From Rhizobium lentis (GTDB taxonomy: Bacteria > Pseudomonadota > Alphaproteobacteria > Rhizobiales > Rhizobiaceae): a stretch of 64,000 bases of DNA. A model generated the notes under the pieces. The model ran no database searches and was not told the DNA's origin. It was given only the letters and a program-made list of their open reading frames with translations. The stretch covers positions 186,001-250,000 of the forward strand of contig NZ_JACHBD010000005.1 in the NCBI RefSeq assembly GCF_014200175.1, given 5' to 3'. This document shows positions 1-7,528 of this stretch, piece after piece (the stretch's first letter is position 1; each line of letters opens with the position of its first letter). The position numbers and the translations under genes were made by a program.

Positions 1-530
1 TCCTCGCCGAGCTGATGGCCCGCGGCGTCACCAGTGCTGTTATCGGCACCATCTGGGATCCGATGGCGGTGCAGATCTGTTTTGCGGCGGGCGAGGGGGC
101 GGAAATTCCGCTGCGCTTCGGCGCCAAATCGGCGCCGGGCACCGGCAATCCGATCGACGGCACGGTCAAAGTCGTCAGGCTGGTGAAAAATGCCGAGATG
201 CAGTTCGGCGAGAGCCTGGCGCCCTTCGGCGATGCCGCCCATATCGTGGTCGACGGCATCGATATCATCCTCAATTCGACGCGCGCCCAGAGCTTCGATC
301 CGAGCCTGTTTTCGGTGATGGGCATCGATCCGACTAAGCAGAAGATCCTGGTGATCAAATCCACCAATCATTTCTTCGCCTCCTTTTCGAAGATCGCCGC
401 GGAAATCCTTTACTGCTCCGCCGGAACGCCCTATCCCAATAATCCGGCGACGACGCCGTACCGGCGGGCGCCGAAGACGATATGGCCGATCGTCGCCGAT
501 CCACATGGGTTAAACCGCGGAGCCGCCTGA
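1..530 (+). CDS. M81 family metallopeptidase (MlrC-like), C-terminal part
   Basis: Only the last roughly 175 residues are present; the reading frame is open back to base 3, so the gene starts upstream of the window. The sequence fits the C-terminal half of the M81/MlrC family (microcystinase C-like, formerly DUF1485). A VIKSTNHFFASF stretch is followed by a CSAGTPYPNNPATTPY motif and an IWPIVADP ending, all typical of the family C-terminus. Members are zinc peptidases or amidohydrolases often encoded beside peptide importers. The stop codon (528-530) directly abuts the ATG of the PLP enzyme at 531, so the two are very probably co-transcribed. The metal-binding N-terminal domain lies outside the window, so its integrity cannot be judged. 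Confidence 0.85.
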   Translation, partial: LAELMARGVTSAVIGTIWDPMAVQICFAAGEGAEIPLRFGAKSAPGTGNPIDGTVKVVRLVKNAEMQFGESLAPFGDAAHIVVDGIDIILNSTRAQSFDPSLFSVMGIDPTKQKILVIKSTNHFFASFSKIAAEILYCSAGTPYPNNPATTPYRRAPKTIWPIVADPHGLNRGAA

Positions 531-1631
531 ATGCCTGATCGCAGCTTTGCCGTCGTCGCCAAGGCAGGAGATAGGATCGCCGATCTCTCGACGCCGCGCC
601 CCGTGATCGACGAAGACCGGCTGGCCGCCAACATCGCCCGCGTCCAATCCTATATGGATGAGCACGGGCTGAACTTCCGCCCGCATATCAAGACGCACAA
701 GATCCCGGCGCTCGCCGTCGCCCAGGTCGCCGCCGGCGCCAAGGGCATCAACTGCCAGAAGGTCACGGAAGCGGAAGTCTTCGCCGAAGCCGGCTTCAAC
801 GACATCCTCATCACTTTCAACATCCTGGGGCAGCAGAAGCTCGAGCGCCTGGCCAGGCTGAACGAGCGCATTTCTGATCTCAAGGTCGTCGCCGATAGCG
901 AGGTGACGGTCGACGGGCTCGCCGCACATTTTTCCGGCCACAAGCCGCTGACCGTGCTTGTCGAATGCGACACCGGCGGCGGCCGCTGCGGCGTGCAGAC
1001 GCCTGACGAGGCGGCCTCGCTCGCCAGGCGCATCACCGCCGCCGACGGCCTCACCTTCGGCGGCATCGTCACCTATCCGAAGCCGCAAGCGGCCGCCGCC
1101 ATCGAAGCCTTCATCACCGAGACGCTGGACCATCTGAAATCCGACGGCATAACCTGCCCGATCGTCAGCAATGGCGGAACGCCGAGCCTGTTCGAAGCGC
1201 ATCTCGTCCCATCCGCCACCGAACACCGCGCCGGCACCTATATCTACAACGACCGCCAGATGGTGCGCATGGGCCATTGCAGCGAGGACGATTGCGCCAT
1301 GCATGTGCTCGCGACCGTCGTCTCCCGCCCGACCGCCGACCGCGCCGTCATCGACGCCGGCTCGAAGGCGCTGACCTCGGATCTGCAGGGCTTCAGCGAT
1401 TACGGCCTGATCGTCGGCTATCCCCAGGCGCGGATCACCAGCCTCTCGGAAGAACACGGCGTAATTGATCTTTCGAACTGCACCGGCCCGCGGCCGCAGA
1501 TCGGCGAAAAGCTCTTCATCATCCCGAACCACACCTGCGTGGTCTCCAACCTGTTTGACACGATGGTGTTTCATCGGGGTGGCATCGTGACCCGCGTTGA
1601 GGAGGTCGCGGCCAGGGGGCTTGTCTGGTAG
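531..1631 (+). CDS. D-threonine aldolase/D-serine dehydratase-like PLP enzyme
   Basis: A 366-residue protein of the fold-type III alanine-racemase-like family (D-TA/DSD1 group). The N-terminal barrel carries PHIKTHK, whose first lysine is the expected Schiff-base residue for PLP. The C-terminal domain has PNHTCVVSN, whose His and Cys match the metal-binding pair of D-threonine aldolases and D-serine dehydratases. Family enzymes split D-beta-hydroxy amino acids to glycine and an aldehyde, or deaminate D-serine; which one applies here cannot be read from sequence. The ATG follows the upstream stop with no gap, which supports translational coupling with the MlrC-like gene and suggests a shared role in D-amino-acid or modified-peptide breakdown. 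Length is normal for the family. A decayed copy of parts of this gene lies at 3530-3594. Confidence 0.88.
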   Translation: MPDRSFAVVAKAGDRIADLSTPRPVIDEDRLAANIARVQSYMDEHGLNFRPHIKTHKIPALAVAQVAAGAKGINCQKVTEAEVFAEAGFNDILITFNILGQQKLERLARLNERISDLKVVADSEVTVDGLAAHFSGHKPLTVLVECDTGGGRCGVQTPDEAASLARRITAADGLTFGGIVTYPKPQAAAAIEAFITETLDHLKSDGITCPIVSNGGTPSLFEAHLVPSATEHRAGTYIYNDRQMVRMGHCSEDDCAMHVLATVVSRPTADRAVIDAGSKALTSDLQGFSDYGLIVGYPQARITSLSEEHGVIDLSNCTGPRPQIGEKLFIIPNHTCVVSNLFDTMVFHRGGIVTRVEEVAARGLVW

Positions 1632-1893
1632 AGTCGGTTCCGATTGAGGGAGAAATGGCCCCGATCACCCCAGGCGGCATTTATTGTTGAATTGCTCGCT
1701 CCCAACAGGGCCTTGGTTGCCCCGCTGGCTAATAGTTTCCATGATCGGTTTTGTGGCGTGGCTCGGACCTTGAGCGCCACCCTGATGCCTTGGCAATAAT
1801 CCATCACTTTTAATGATATCAGCCGCGGAAACACCGCTTGGCAAGCGCGGCGTCATGAGCCCGCGAGAAAAGCATTGACCTGCATCCAAAATA

Positions 1894-1912
1894 ATGTCAC
1901 TCGTAATGACAT
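1894..1912. promoter_or_regulatory. Candidate TetR operator
   Basis: A perfect 6-bp inverted repeat, ATGTCA and TGACAT separated by 7 bp, lies 22 bp upstream of the TetR start codon. A TTGACC hexamer at 1875-1880 could be a -35 element, so a repressor bound here would block transcription; this is inference. The rest of the 302-bp gap (1632-1933) shows no supported gene. Confidence 0.4.
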
Positions 1913-1933
1913 GAATACACCAAGAGAGACATA

Positions 1934-2536
1934 ATGTCAGGATCGGCTGATACACGAAAATATTCCTCTCCGCTGAGAGAGCAGCAGGCGCTCGAGACGC
2001 GCGAGAGGATTCTGCGCGCAACCCTTGACCTCCTGAACGTCAATCCATTCGGCGACATCTCGATGGATGACGTTGCCAAATCCGCAGGCGTCGAGAGGCG
2101 GACGGTTTTCCGGCATTTCGCAACGAAGGAAGCCTTGTTCGACGCATTCTGGACTTTCATCAATGAAGGCATGAACGCGCAGACTTTGCCATCAACGCTC
2201 GACGAACTCGTTCACGCGCCGATCGATACGTTTCAGCAGTTCGACAAAAACCAGGGCGTCATACGCGCAAGCATTCACACTCCGGCGGGATACGCAATGC
2301 GTATGCGTAGGATTGCGGCACGCCGGAAGGCATTCAAGCAGTGCTTTGACGCCGCCGAGATGGAGCCGGCTTCAGAAAACGGGAAGAGGGCCGAGGCTCT
2401 TTTCCACCTCCTGTACAGCGCAGGGGCATGGGAAATCCTCAAAGACTACGCCGGCCTAACCGGTCAGGAGGCCGGAGAGGCGGCGTCATGGGCAATGCAG
2501 GTCATTTTGAAAGCCGCAAAGCCCGACGCCCAGTGA
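1934..2536 (+). CDS. TetR/AcrR family transcriptional regulator
   Basis: A 200-residue protein with an N-terminal TetR helix-turn-helix at about residues 20-70. It reads RERILRATLDLL, then ISMDDVAKSAGVERRTVFRHFATKEALF, the usual recognition-helix region. The C-terminal ligand domain is not similar to any subgroup I recognise, so the inducer is unknown. The ATG at 1934 is preceded by AGAGAG as a weak ribosome site. A palindrome at 1894-1912 is a good autoregulation site. The cupin gene starts 43 bp downstream on the same strand, so the regulator, cupin and small membrane protein may form one unit responding to an organic ligand. Confidence 0.85.
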   Translation: MSGSADTRKYSSPLREQQALETRERILRATLDLLNVNPFGDISMDDVAKSAGVERRTVFRHFATKEALFDAFWTFINEGMNAQTLPSTLDELVHAPIDTFQQFDKNQGVIRASIHTPAGYAMRMRRIAARRKAFKQCFDAAEMEPASENGKRAEALFHLLYSAGAWEILKDYAGLTGQEAGEAASWAMQVILKAAKPDAQ

Positions 2537-2579
2537 CCGAATAAGCAATCGAGACAAACCTATTCAAATGGAGAGTGAC

Positions 2580-3038
2580 ATGGGCATGGCATACAAGACG
2601 CAAGAAAGCGCGGAAGCCCTGTGGGTTATCCGCGACAAGGTGCAGTTTATGGGCGAAGTTCCCGAAATGGGCTTGAGCGTCCTTGAGGTGACAGTGCCTC
2701 CCGGTTCCGGAACGCCGCCGCATAAACATCAATCGATAGAGATATTCCGTGTTGTGAGCGGCGAAATCACCTTCACGCTCTTTGATGCGGCGCCGCCTAC
2801 CCAGATTGTCGCACATGCAGGCGACGTTCTCACGCTACGCTCCTACCAGCCGCACAATTACGTCAATACCGGCACCCTGCCTGCACAGATGCTGTCGATC
2901 GTCGAAAACTCCATGAGCCGATTTTTCCGCGACCTCGGCCACACGGAGGTTCCGCCCGCCGGCCCGCCCTCGAACGAAGAGATCGAGACTGTGATGGCCG
3001 CCTGCCAGCGGCATGGCATCGAAATCCTGAACATATAA
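2580..3038 (+). CDS. Cupin domain protein
   Basis: A small single-domain cupin of about 152 residues. Cupin motif 1 is visible as PPHKHQSIEIFRVVSGE and motif 2 as the segment around PHNYVNTG; the His-rich motif 1 could bind a metal. The start at 2580 is preferred because GGAGAG lies just before it. An in-frame ATG at 2568 has no ribosome site. Cupins of this size range from isomerases and dioxygenases to sugar- or hormone-binding proteins, so no reaction is assigned. It lies between a TetR regulator and a small membrane protein, all on the plus strand, and is a plausible target of that regulator. Confidence 0.75.
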   Translation: MGMAYKTQESAEALWVIRDKVQFMGEVPEMGLSVLEVTVPPGSGTPPHKHQSIEIFRVVSGEITFTLFDAAPPTQIVAHAGDVLTLRSYQPHNYVNTGTLPAQMLSIVENSMSRFFRDLGHTEVPPAGPPSNEEIETVMAACQRHGIEILNI

Positions 3039-3079
3039 TTGAGTGCAGCAACCGGAAGCCCGCTTGCCCCTCTTTTTCA

Positions 3080-3496
3080 ATGGTGAAACAAATGCTTTCG
3101 CGTATTTTTCTCAGACTCGGCGCGAGTTGCGGGCTGGTCGGCATGACGCTCGGCGTCTACATGGCGGCATCCCACGATCACGTTCTCGCGCCTGTTCATG
3201 CCCACGTGAACCTTATTGGTTGGGTCGGCATGTTCCTCGCAGGGCTATTTTACGCCCAACGACCTGATGCTGCAGGCGGCACGCTTGCCCGCGCCCACCT
3301 TGCCTTCACCGTCGCCGGGTTGCTCATCCTCGCGCCCGGCCTCGCCGGCGTACTCCTCGGCTATCCGTTCGGCGAACTCATGGCAGCACTCGGATCAATC
3401 CTCACAATTGCAGCGATGGCGCTCTTTGCCGTGGTGGTGTTTCGCTGCGAAGCAACCCCCGCATCCCCGCCGGATCACCGACCGGCCCGCCATTAG
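3080..3496 (+). CDS. Small membrane protein, haem-copper oxidase subunit I-like
   Basis: A 138-residue protein with about four hydrophobic helices. The segment HAHVNLIGWVGMF resembles the first haem-ligand region found in small stand-alone relatives of cbb3 oxidase or NorB subunit I. The protein is far too short to be a working oxidase, and its function is unknown. The C-terminus is short and polar. The start is uncertain: the ATG at 3080 has no clear ribosome site, and another in-frame ATG lies at 3092. It follows the cupin gene by 41 bp and may share its promoter. After its stop the sequence turns into decayed DNA. Confidence 0.6.
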   Translation: MVKQMLSRIFLRLGASCGLVGMTLGVYMAASHDHVLAPVHAHVNLIGWVGMFLAGLFYAQRPDAAGGTLARAHLAFTVAGLLILAPGLAGVLLGYPFGELMAALGSILTIAAMALFAVVVFRCEATPASPPDHRPARH

Positions 3497-3529
3497 CCAT
3501 AAGGGCGAAATGAGGCCATCCCTGCTTCC

Positions 3530-3594
3530 AAGATGTCGCCGACAGCGAGGAGACGGTCGACGGCCTCGCCTTCGGCGGCATGTCGCCTATCCCC
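3530..3594 (+). pseudogene. Decayed fragment of the D-threonine-aldolase-type gene
   Basis: About 40 bp here match bases 881-924 of the intact aldolase gene with only a few differences; both encode a V-A-D-S-E-x-T-V-D-G-L-A run. The sequence then jumps to the equivalent of 1058-1080 (F-G-G then a Y-P/P-I-P region), so the part between is deleted. It has no start and no downstream continuation. It looks like a scar left by duplication and deletion or by recombination with another aldolase copy. Bases 3595-3720 that follow hold no gene I can support. Confidence 0.5.
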
Positions 3595-3720
3595 GCGTGC
3601 TGGCGTCGGACTTGGTTTGCCACGCTGCGTGATCGGCGTGGAGACCCTCTCCTTTCGCCCGGCAAAATGCCTTGGCACGTAAGAAAGCTCCACGCCTTCC
3701 TTGCGCAGCCATGGCAGCAG

Positions 3721-4479
3721 TTACAGCATCTGGCCACCCGAGATATCGAAACAGGTGCCGTTCGCCCAACTCATGTCGTCGGAGAGGATTGCGGCAACCG
3801 CGCTGCCGATATCGTCCGGCAGACCGACGCGGCCGAGTGCGATACCCTGCGCGACGAAGGCATTGACCGCCTCGTTATCGCGCACCGCGCCGCCGCCAAA
3901 ATCAGTCGCGATCGCGCCGGGGGCGATGGCATTCACCCGGATCCTGCGCTCACCCAGTTCGACGGCCATGAAGCGCGTCAGGACCTCGGTCGCCGCCTTC
4001 ATTGCCGCGTAGACGCTATAGCCGGGCAGGGTGAATCGGACGAAACCGGAGGAGACATTGAGGATACCGCCGCCGTCCTCGATCAGCGGCAAGAGCTTTT
4101 GGGTGAGGAAGATCGGACCGCGCAGATGTGTCGCGACCAGAGCGTCGAACTGTTCTTCCGTCGTCTCCGCGAAATTGGCGAATACGCCGATGCCGGCGTT
4201 GTTGACGAGATAGTCGAACTGCTGACGGCCGAAAGTATCGTCCAGCGCCGTGGCCACAGCTTCGACAAAGAGTGGAAAGCCCTGCGTGTCGGTCACGTCG
4301 AGCGGGATCATGACGGCCTTGCCACCCTTCGCTTCGATTTCGTGCCTCAACGTATCGGCTTCGGCCGCGCCGGTGCGGTAGGTGCCGATGATGCCGACGC
4401 CACGGTCGGCGAGGTGAAGCGCCATGGCGCGACCGAGACCGCGGGGGGCGCCGGTGATGAGAGCGATTCTGTCAGTCAT
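3721..4479 (-). CDS. SDR family NAD(P)-dependent oxidoreductase
   Basis: A 252-residue classical short-chain dehydrogenase/reductase. The cofactor motif TGAPRGLG is at about residues 8-15, the NNAG motif near 90, the catalytic Ser in NVSSGF near 143, and YxxxK in the Y-A-A-M-K segment, where the spacing Y..K is kept. The IAPGAIATD and ISGG elements close the fold as expected. The start is set at the ATG whose product begins MTDRIALITG, preceded by an AAAGG ribosome site; an upstream in-frame extension is not conserved in character. The gene is divergent from the broken AraC regulator at 4651, a usual arrangement for an AraC-controlled SDR. The substrate is unknown, and with the regulator broken its control may be lost. 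Confidence 0.88.
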   Translation of the reverse strand: MTDRIALITGAPRGLGRAMALHLADRGVGIIGTYRTGAAEADTLRHEIEAKGGKAVMIPLDVTDTQGFPLFVEAVATALDDTFGRQQFDYLVNNAGIGVFANFAETTEEQFDALVATHLRGPIFLTQKLLPLIEDGGGILNVSSGFVRFTLPGYSVYAAMKAATEVLTRFMAVELGERRIRVNAIAPGAIATDFGGGAVRDNEAVNAFVAQGIALGRVGLPDDIGSAVAAILSDDMSWANGTCFDISGGQML

Positions 4480-4650
4480 GTTCTGCCTTTCAGAGAGAAT
4501 AATGGCGAGCGGCAAATCGCTCACGATGAGCGCCGCCTGCCTCTGCAAGGTAGCGACAAGCCTTCACCTAAACGCGCCTGATCGGATCAACATTTGCCCA
4601 ATTGTCTCAACTGGCATGCCCGGTGCCAAAGGTACTGACATAGTGCCGCA

Positions 4651-5196
4651 ATGACCGAAGTCTTCGAACAGCATCTTGAGATCGCCTTGCGCCACGCCAA
4701 GCCTGACACGCTGCTCACGCCGATTCCGCGCGTCGAGCTGCTGGTCGGCGATCGCCCGACCGGTGAGACGCGTTGCCTTTATCGGTCGATGGTCTGCTTC
4801 ATTCTTCAGGGTTCCAAACGCGCCGCCTTCAACGACAGCATTCTGAGCTACGACAGCTCGCAATATCTGATCAGCGCCCTCGATCTGCCGCTGATGGGCC
4901 AGGTGTTGGACGCCGGCCAGCATCGCCCCTATGTTGCCGTCTCATTGACACTCGATCCCGCCTTGCTGGCAGAGCTGGCCGCTGCCATGCCGCCCAAGCG
5001 GGAGAGCGACGGCGAGCAGATCGGGCTGTCGATCAATCCGATGACGGTCGAGCTTCGTGATGCGCTGCTTCGGCTGCTTTCGCTGCTGGACAAGCCCGCC
5101 GACATCGCAGTTCTCGCGCCGCAAGATGCCGTCGAAGGGTGGACCCCGCCATGCCATGGGCCCGCAACGACAGCTGTGCGTTCGACGGGAAAATAA
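4651..5196 (+). pseudogene. Truncated AraC-type regulator (N-terminal domain only)
   Basis: About 155 residues fit the AraC N-terminal effector domain (AraC_N type), from the start through the LSLLDKPADIAVLAP segment. A normal member would go on with a Leu-Glu-Arg-Glu-rich linker and two helix-turn-helix motifs. Here the reading frame runs into unrelated residues after about base 5118 and stops. The DNA-binding half is absent, so the product cannot work as a normal regulator. The break coincides with the start of RHE_PE00001-type remnant sequence, which suggests a deletion or insertion joined two unrelated genes. It is divergent from the SDR, which it probably once controlled. Confidence 0.75.
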
Positions 5197-5220
5197 TGAG
5201 CGGCGCGTCCTGGCGCTGCC

Positions 5221-5582
5221 CATCTGGTCGCCATCAACCTCGGCCTCAAAACCATTCCCGTGGATCGGCGTCGCGCCCGCGATCGCGAGACCCGACTGCT
5301 GGGATCGCCCAGGGCCTGATTGCGGCCGCCGAGCTCGGCATGAAAGAGCACGACCGGCTGGTGTTGGCGAAAACAATGATGGACCGAAAACTGGATGGAC
5401 GCCGAACCTCGTCTATACTTCCGGAGCTCGTCGAGCTGGTGATCGGGAAACCGCTGGTGTCGGCAAAAATAGTGGCGAACACGCTCGAGGTCACGCCGCA
5501 GGCGGCGCGGCGGATTGTTTTGGAGCTTGGCCTCAGGGAGATGACGGGCAGGGGGAGGTTTCGGGCATGGGGAATCGTTTGA
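5221..5582 (+). pseudogene. RHE_PE00001-type (DUF1612/HTH) protein remnant, frameshifted
   Basis: The last third of a rhizobial plasmid/mobile-element protein family is recognisable. The first part reads HLVAINLGLKTIPVDRRR from base 5221. After a one-base loss near 5301-5304 the frame changes and continues with KEHDRLVLAKTMMDRKL, LPELVELV, LEVTPQAARRIV and ends LREMTGRGRFRAWG before a stop at 5580-5582. The N-terminal two thirds are missing. This family is common near IS elements and on symbiotic plasmids of Rhizobium, and its role is not well established. The truncation plus frameshift make it non-functional. Confidence 0.7.
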
Positions 5583-5700
5583 AGCAAATCCTTGAGCCGA
5601 CGTTGGTCAGCTACTGTACCATCCGACAACGATCGACCGCGTCTTCATTCCGTGAAATGGAAATGTGGCGGTGCTCACTAAATTCACGTGCCACACAGGA

Positions 5701-5850
5701 CGGGACCAGCGCCCCTGATGCCGATGCCTTAGCCGACTTGGCGGCTCGCCTTCACGTTCGAAGAGAGTATTTTCTTAGACCGGTCGCCAACAGCGACCGG
5801 CCTCTGTTTTATCGCATCTTGGCATCGAACTTGGTGAAGGATTTGAATTG
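5701..5850 (+). pseudogene. Scrap of an XRE/ImmA-type protein
   Basis: A run of about 50 codons reads DALADLAARLHVRREYFLRP followed by DRPLFYRILASN. This fits the linker joining the helix-turn-helix and the ImmA/IrrE peptidase domain in XRE-ImmA proteins. Neither the DNA-binding N-terminus nor the HExxH peptidase domain is present. The frame is cut at about 5850, where the mobile-element flank begins. It is best read as debris from a disrupted regulator gene. Confidence 0.45.
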
Positions 5851-5886
5851 CCAGGATGTCAATCGGCACCCAAAAATTCACCCATT

Positions 5887-5910
5887 ATCGGCGTCCAATT
5901 TTGGGTCTGA
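5887..5910 (+). repeat. ISL3 element terminal inverted repeat, left
   Basis: This 24-bp repeat contains CCAATTTTGGGTCTGA and pairs with the reverse complement of 7010-7033, with one mismatch. Confidence 0.75.
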
Positions 5911-5951
5911 AGCAATGTCGATGACATCAGGGTGCTCCCCCGATACGTGCC

Positions 5952-6950
5952 TCAAAGCAAATCGAGTTTCCCGCGCCCGTACATCTGGCGCTTGATGAGT
6001 TTCAGCTTGGTGATCTGGCCCTCTGTCTGGCCGTTCGACCAGATTGAAGTTATTGCATTCTGAACCGCTGCTCTGTCGCGGATAACTCCGTTGGCGAATG
6101 ACGCGACCAAGCTTGTCGCGGCGCGGTCGATCCACGCGTCCAGATCATCTTTAGACTTGCGCCGCAGCATCTCGTGAAAGCTCTTCACGACATCTCTGGC
6201 CCCGACAAGGTCTGGTAGTCGCTCCTCGATCGCAGCAACCGTCATCGTTTGAGCCTTGGTCAAATGATGGGCACACCTTCGCCGACGAGCCCACGAATGA
6301 CAGCGTTTGCCTCTTCACGTCGCAGATACCCCTCGTATTGCAGACGCTCGGCGGCAGTCAGAAGCTTAGGGTTTAAGGTTGCTGTGCCAACTGCCATGCG
6401 GACCTGCCGCATCGACTTGCGCACAGCGTCGAGAAAGGCGTGGCTAGCGTTCTCCATCAGATGCCAGCGGTCGGCAATTTGACCGGCATGTGGCAGGGCC
6501 TGCGTGGCGGCTTGCGCATATCCGCCACCGCGGTCTCGTGCGACGATCTCGATCTGGAGCTGCTGGACCAGCCAGGCCTTGGCAGTCGCCGGTTCTCGGT
6601 CGGGCAGCAAGGCGATCGTCTTTCGCCGCTCAAGGTCGCAGATGATCGTGCCATATCGATCATTGCGACGCCACGCCCAGTCATCGATGCCGATAACGCT
6701 CGGCGGCGGTGGCGGTGGGCGATCATATCGGCGAAGGGTTCGAAGCAGCGTGTCATTGCTAACCGGAAACCCGAGACGATCTGCGAACCGTGCTGCCGGG
6801 CGACCACCCAATGCCAAAGCGAGATGGTGAACCAAGGTGTCCAGGCGTGCTGTCCGGCGGGCCATGGGTCGGACTATGTCATCACCGAAGCACTGCCTCC
6901 ACGTTCAACTCGGCAGGGATCAGATCGGAAAGCCGAAAACGGGTTCGCAT
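5952..6950 (-). pseudogene. ISL3-family transposase, deleted and frameshifted
   Basis: Three pieces of one transposase are readable on the minus strand. The N-terminus MRTRFRLSDLIPAELNVEAV starts at 6950 behind a GAAGGAG ribosome site and stops near 6882. The middle piece (about 6890-6260) resumes with DDIVRPMARRTARLDTLVHH and includes the catalytic core region IGIDDWAWRR and the RWHLMENA block. The C-terminal piece (6263-5952) begins MTKAQTMTVAAIEERLPDL and ends in the SNGQTEGQITKLKLIKRQMYG motif typical of ISL3 transposases. The zinc-finger region between pieces one and two is deleted, and a frameshift near 6260 separates pieces two and three. No active enzyme can be made, so any movement would need a transposase supplied elsewhere. 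Confidence 0.8.
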
Positions 6951-7009
6951 GGCGCTGATCCTCCTTCAGAAACCAGGCCAGTAGAATCCAAAACATCATC
7001 GAGAATGAG

Positions 7010-7033
7010 TCAGACCCAAAATTGGATGCCGAT
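7010..7033 (-). repeat. ISL3 element terminal inverted repeat, right
   Basis: Reverse complement of the left repeat with one mismatch. It lies 60 bp upstream of the transposase N-terminal start. Confidence 0.75.
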
Positions 7034-7180
7034 TGCCCGCCAAGGGGGTCAAATTTGCACGCCGAAACACAGAATGGCACCGGCAAGCCTATCGAATGAA
7101 CATTAAAGCCGCGGAAATCATCGAGTAACACCTTGCTGGTACCAATCGTTGCGACACCAGCCGATGGTGCTACCCTATGG

Positions 7181-7528
7181 TTAGTCATCGTCAAGTATTT
7201 TCACCGGCCGGTCCCATTGGATGAGTACGACGCAGCCGATATCGCTCCAGACCGAATGTTCGGTTCCAGGCGCATTGACGATGTAGCTGCCACGGCCGTA
7301 GTCGCCAGCCTCGTCCGATTGTACGCCATCCAGAACCAAAATCGTTTCCAACCCTTGATGCCGATGGCGCGGAACGCTGGCGCCGGCCTCATACCTCAGG
7401 AGCGCCACGCCCGGCTGGTCCGCTTCGAACGGGCGGATCCAATGGATGGTCACGTTTTCACGAAAGGGGCCGAATTCCAGTTCCTTCCAGCCGCCCAGGG
7501 TGAGCAGTTCGCGGGTGGTCTCAGGCAT
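7181..7528 (-). CDS. ChrR-like cupin, last gene of the biuret operon
   Basis: A 115-residue cupin. The motif RYEAGASVPRHRHQGLE supplies the metal-binding histidines and an ETILVLDG segment follows, as in the cupin half of ChrR anti-sigma factors and related stand-alone proteins. Residues GSYIVNAPGTEHSVWS form the second motif. The start ATG at 7528 overlaps the stop of the upstream cysteine hydrolase (ATGCCTGA arrangement), so it is translationally coupled. Its place at the end of an operon for ureide uptake and hydrolysis suggests an accessory enzymatic or sensing role with a small nitrogen compound. No reaction can be assigned. Confidence 0.75.
   Translation of the reverse strand: MPETTRELLTLGGWKELEFGPFRENVTIHWIRPFEADQPGVALLRYEAGASVPRHRHQGLETILVLDGVQSDEAGDYGRGSYIVNAPGTEHSVWSDIGCVVLIQWDRPVKILDDD

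Larger units (their letters stand above)
5887..7033 (-). mobile_element. ISL3-family insertion sequence, internally deleted
   Basis: A 1.15-kb element bounded by 24-bp terminal inverted repeats at 5887-5910 and 7010-7033 that match at 23 of 24 positions. Weaker similarity extends inward through a TCGATGA stretch on both sides. It encodes one broken ISL3-type transposase on the minus strand. Intact relatives should be clearly longer because they carry an N-terminal zinc-finger region, most of which is missing here. No clean 8-bp target duplication is visible. The flanks instead carry other repeat-like sequence (see findings). Confidence 0.75.

Noticed and set aside
510..1574. Long minus-strand open frame opposite the aldolase gene
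   Set aside because: It is the high-GC shadow of the real gene; the product is Gly/Asp/Arg-rich without any known motif.
1632..1893. Possible transposase tail on the minus strand
   Set aside because: A short run looked transposase-like, but there is no motif or repeat to support it.
3580..4581. 333-codon plus-strand frame opposite the SDR
   Set aside because: The minus strand carries all SDR motifs; this is its shadow.
7034..7180. A gene fragment on the minus strand beside the ISL3 element
   Set aside because: The frame has no family likeness I can defend; it may be mobile-element debris.
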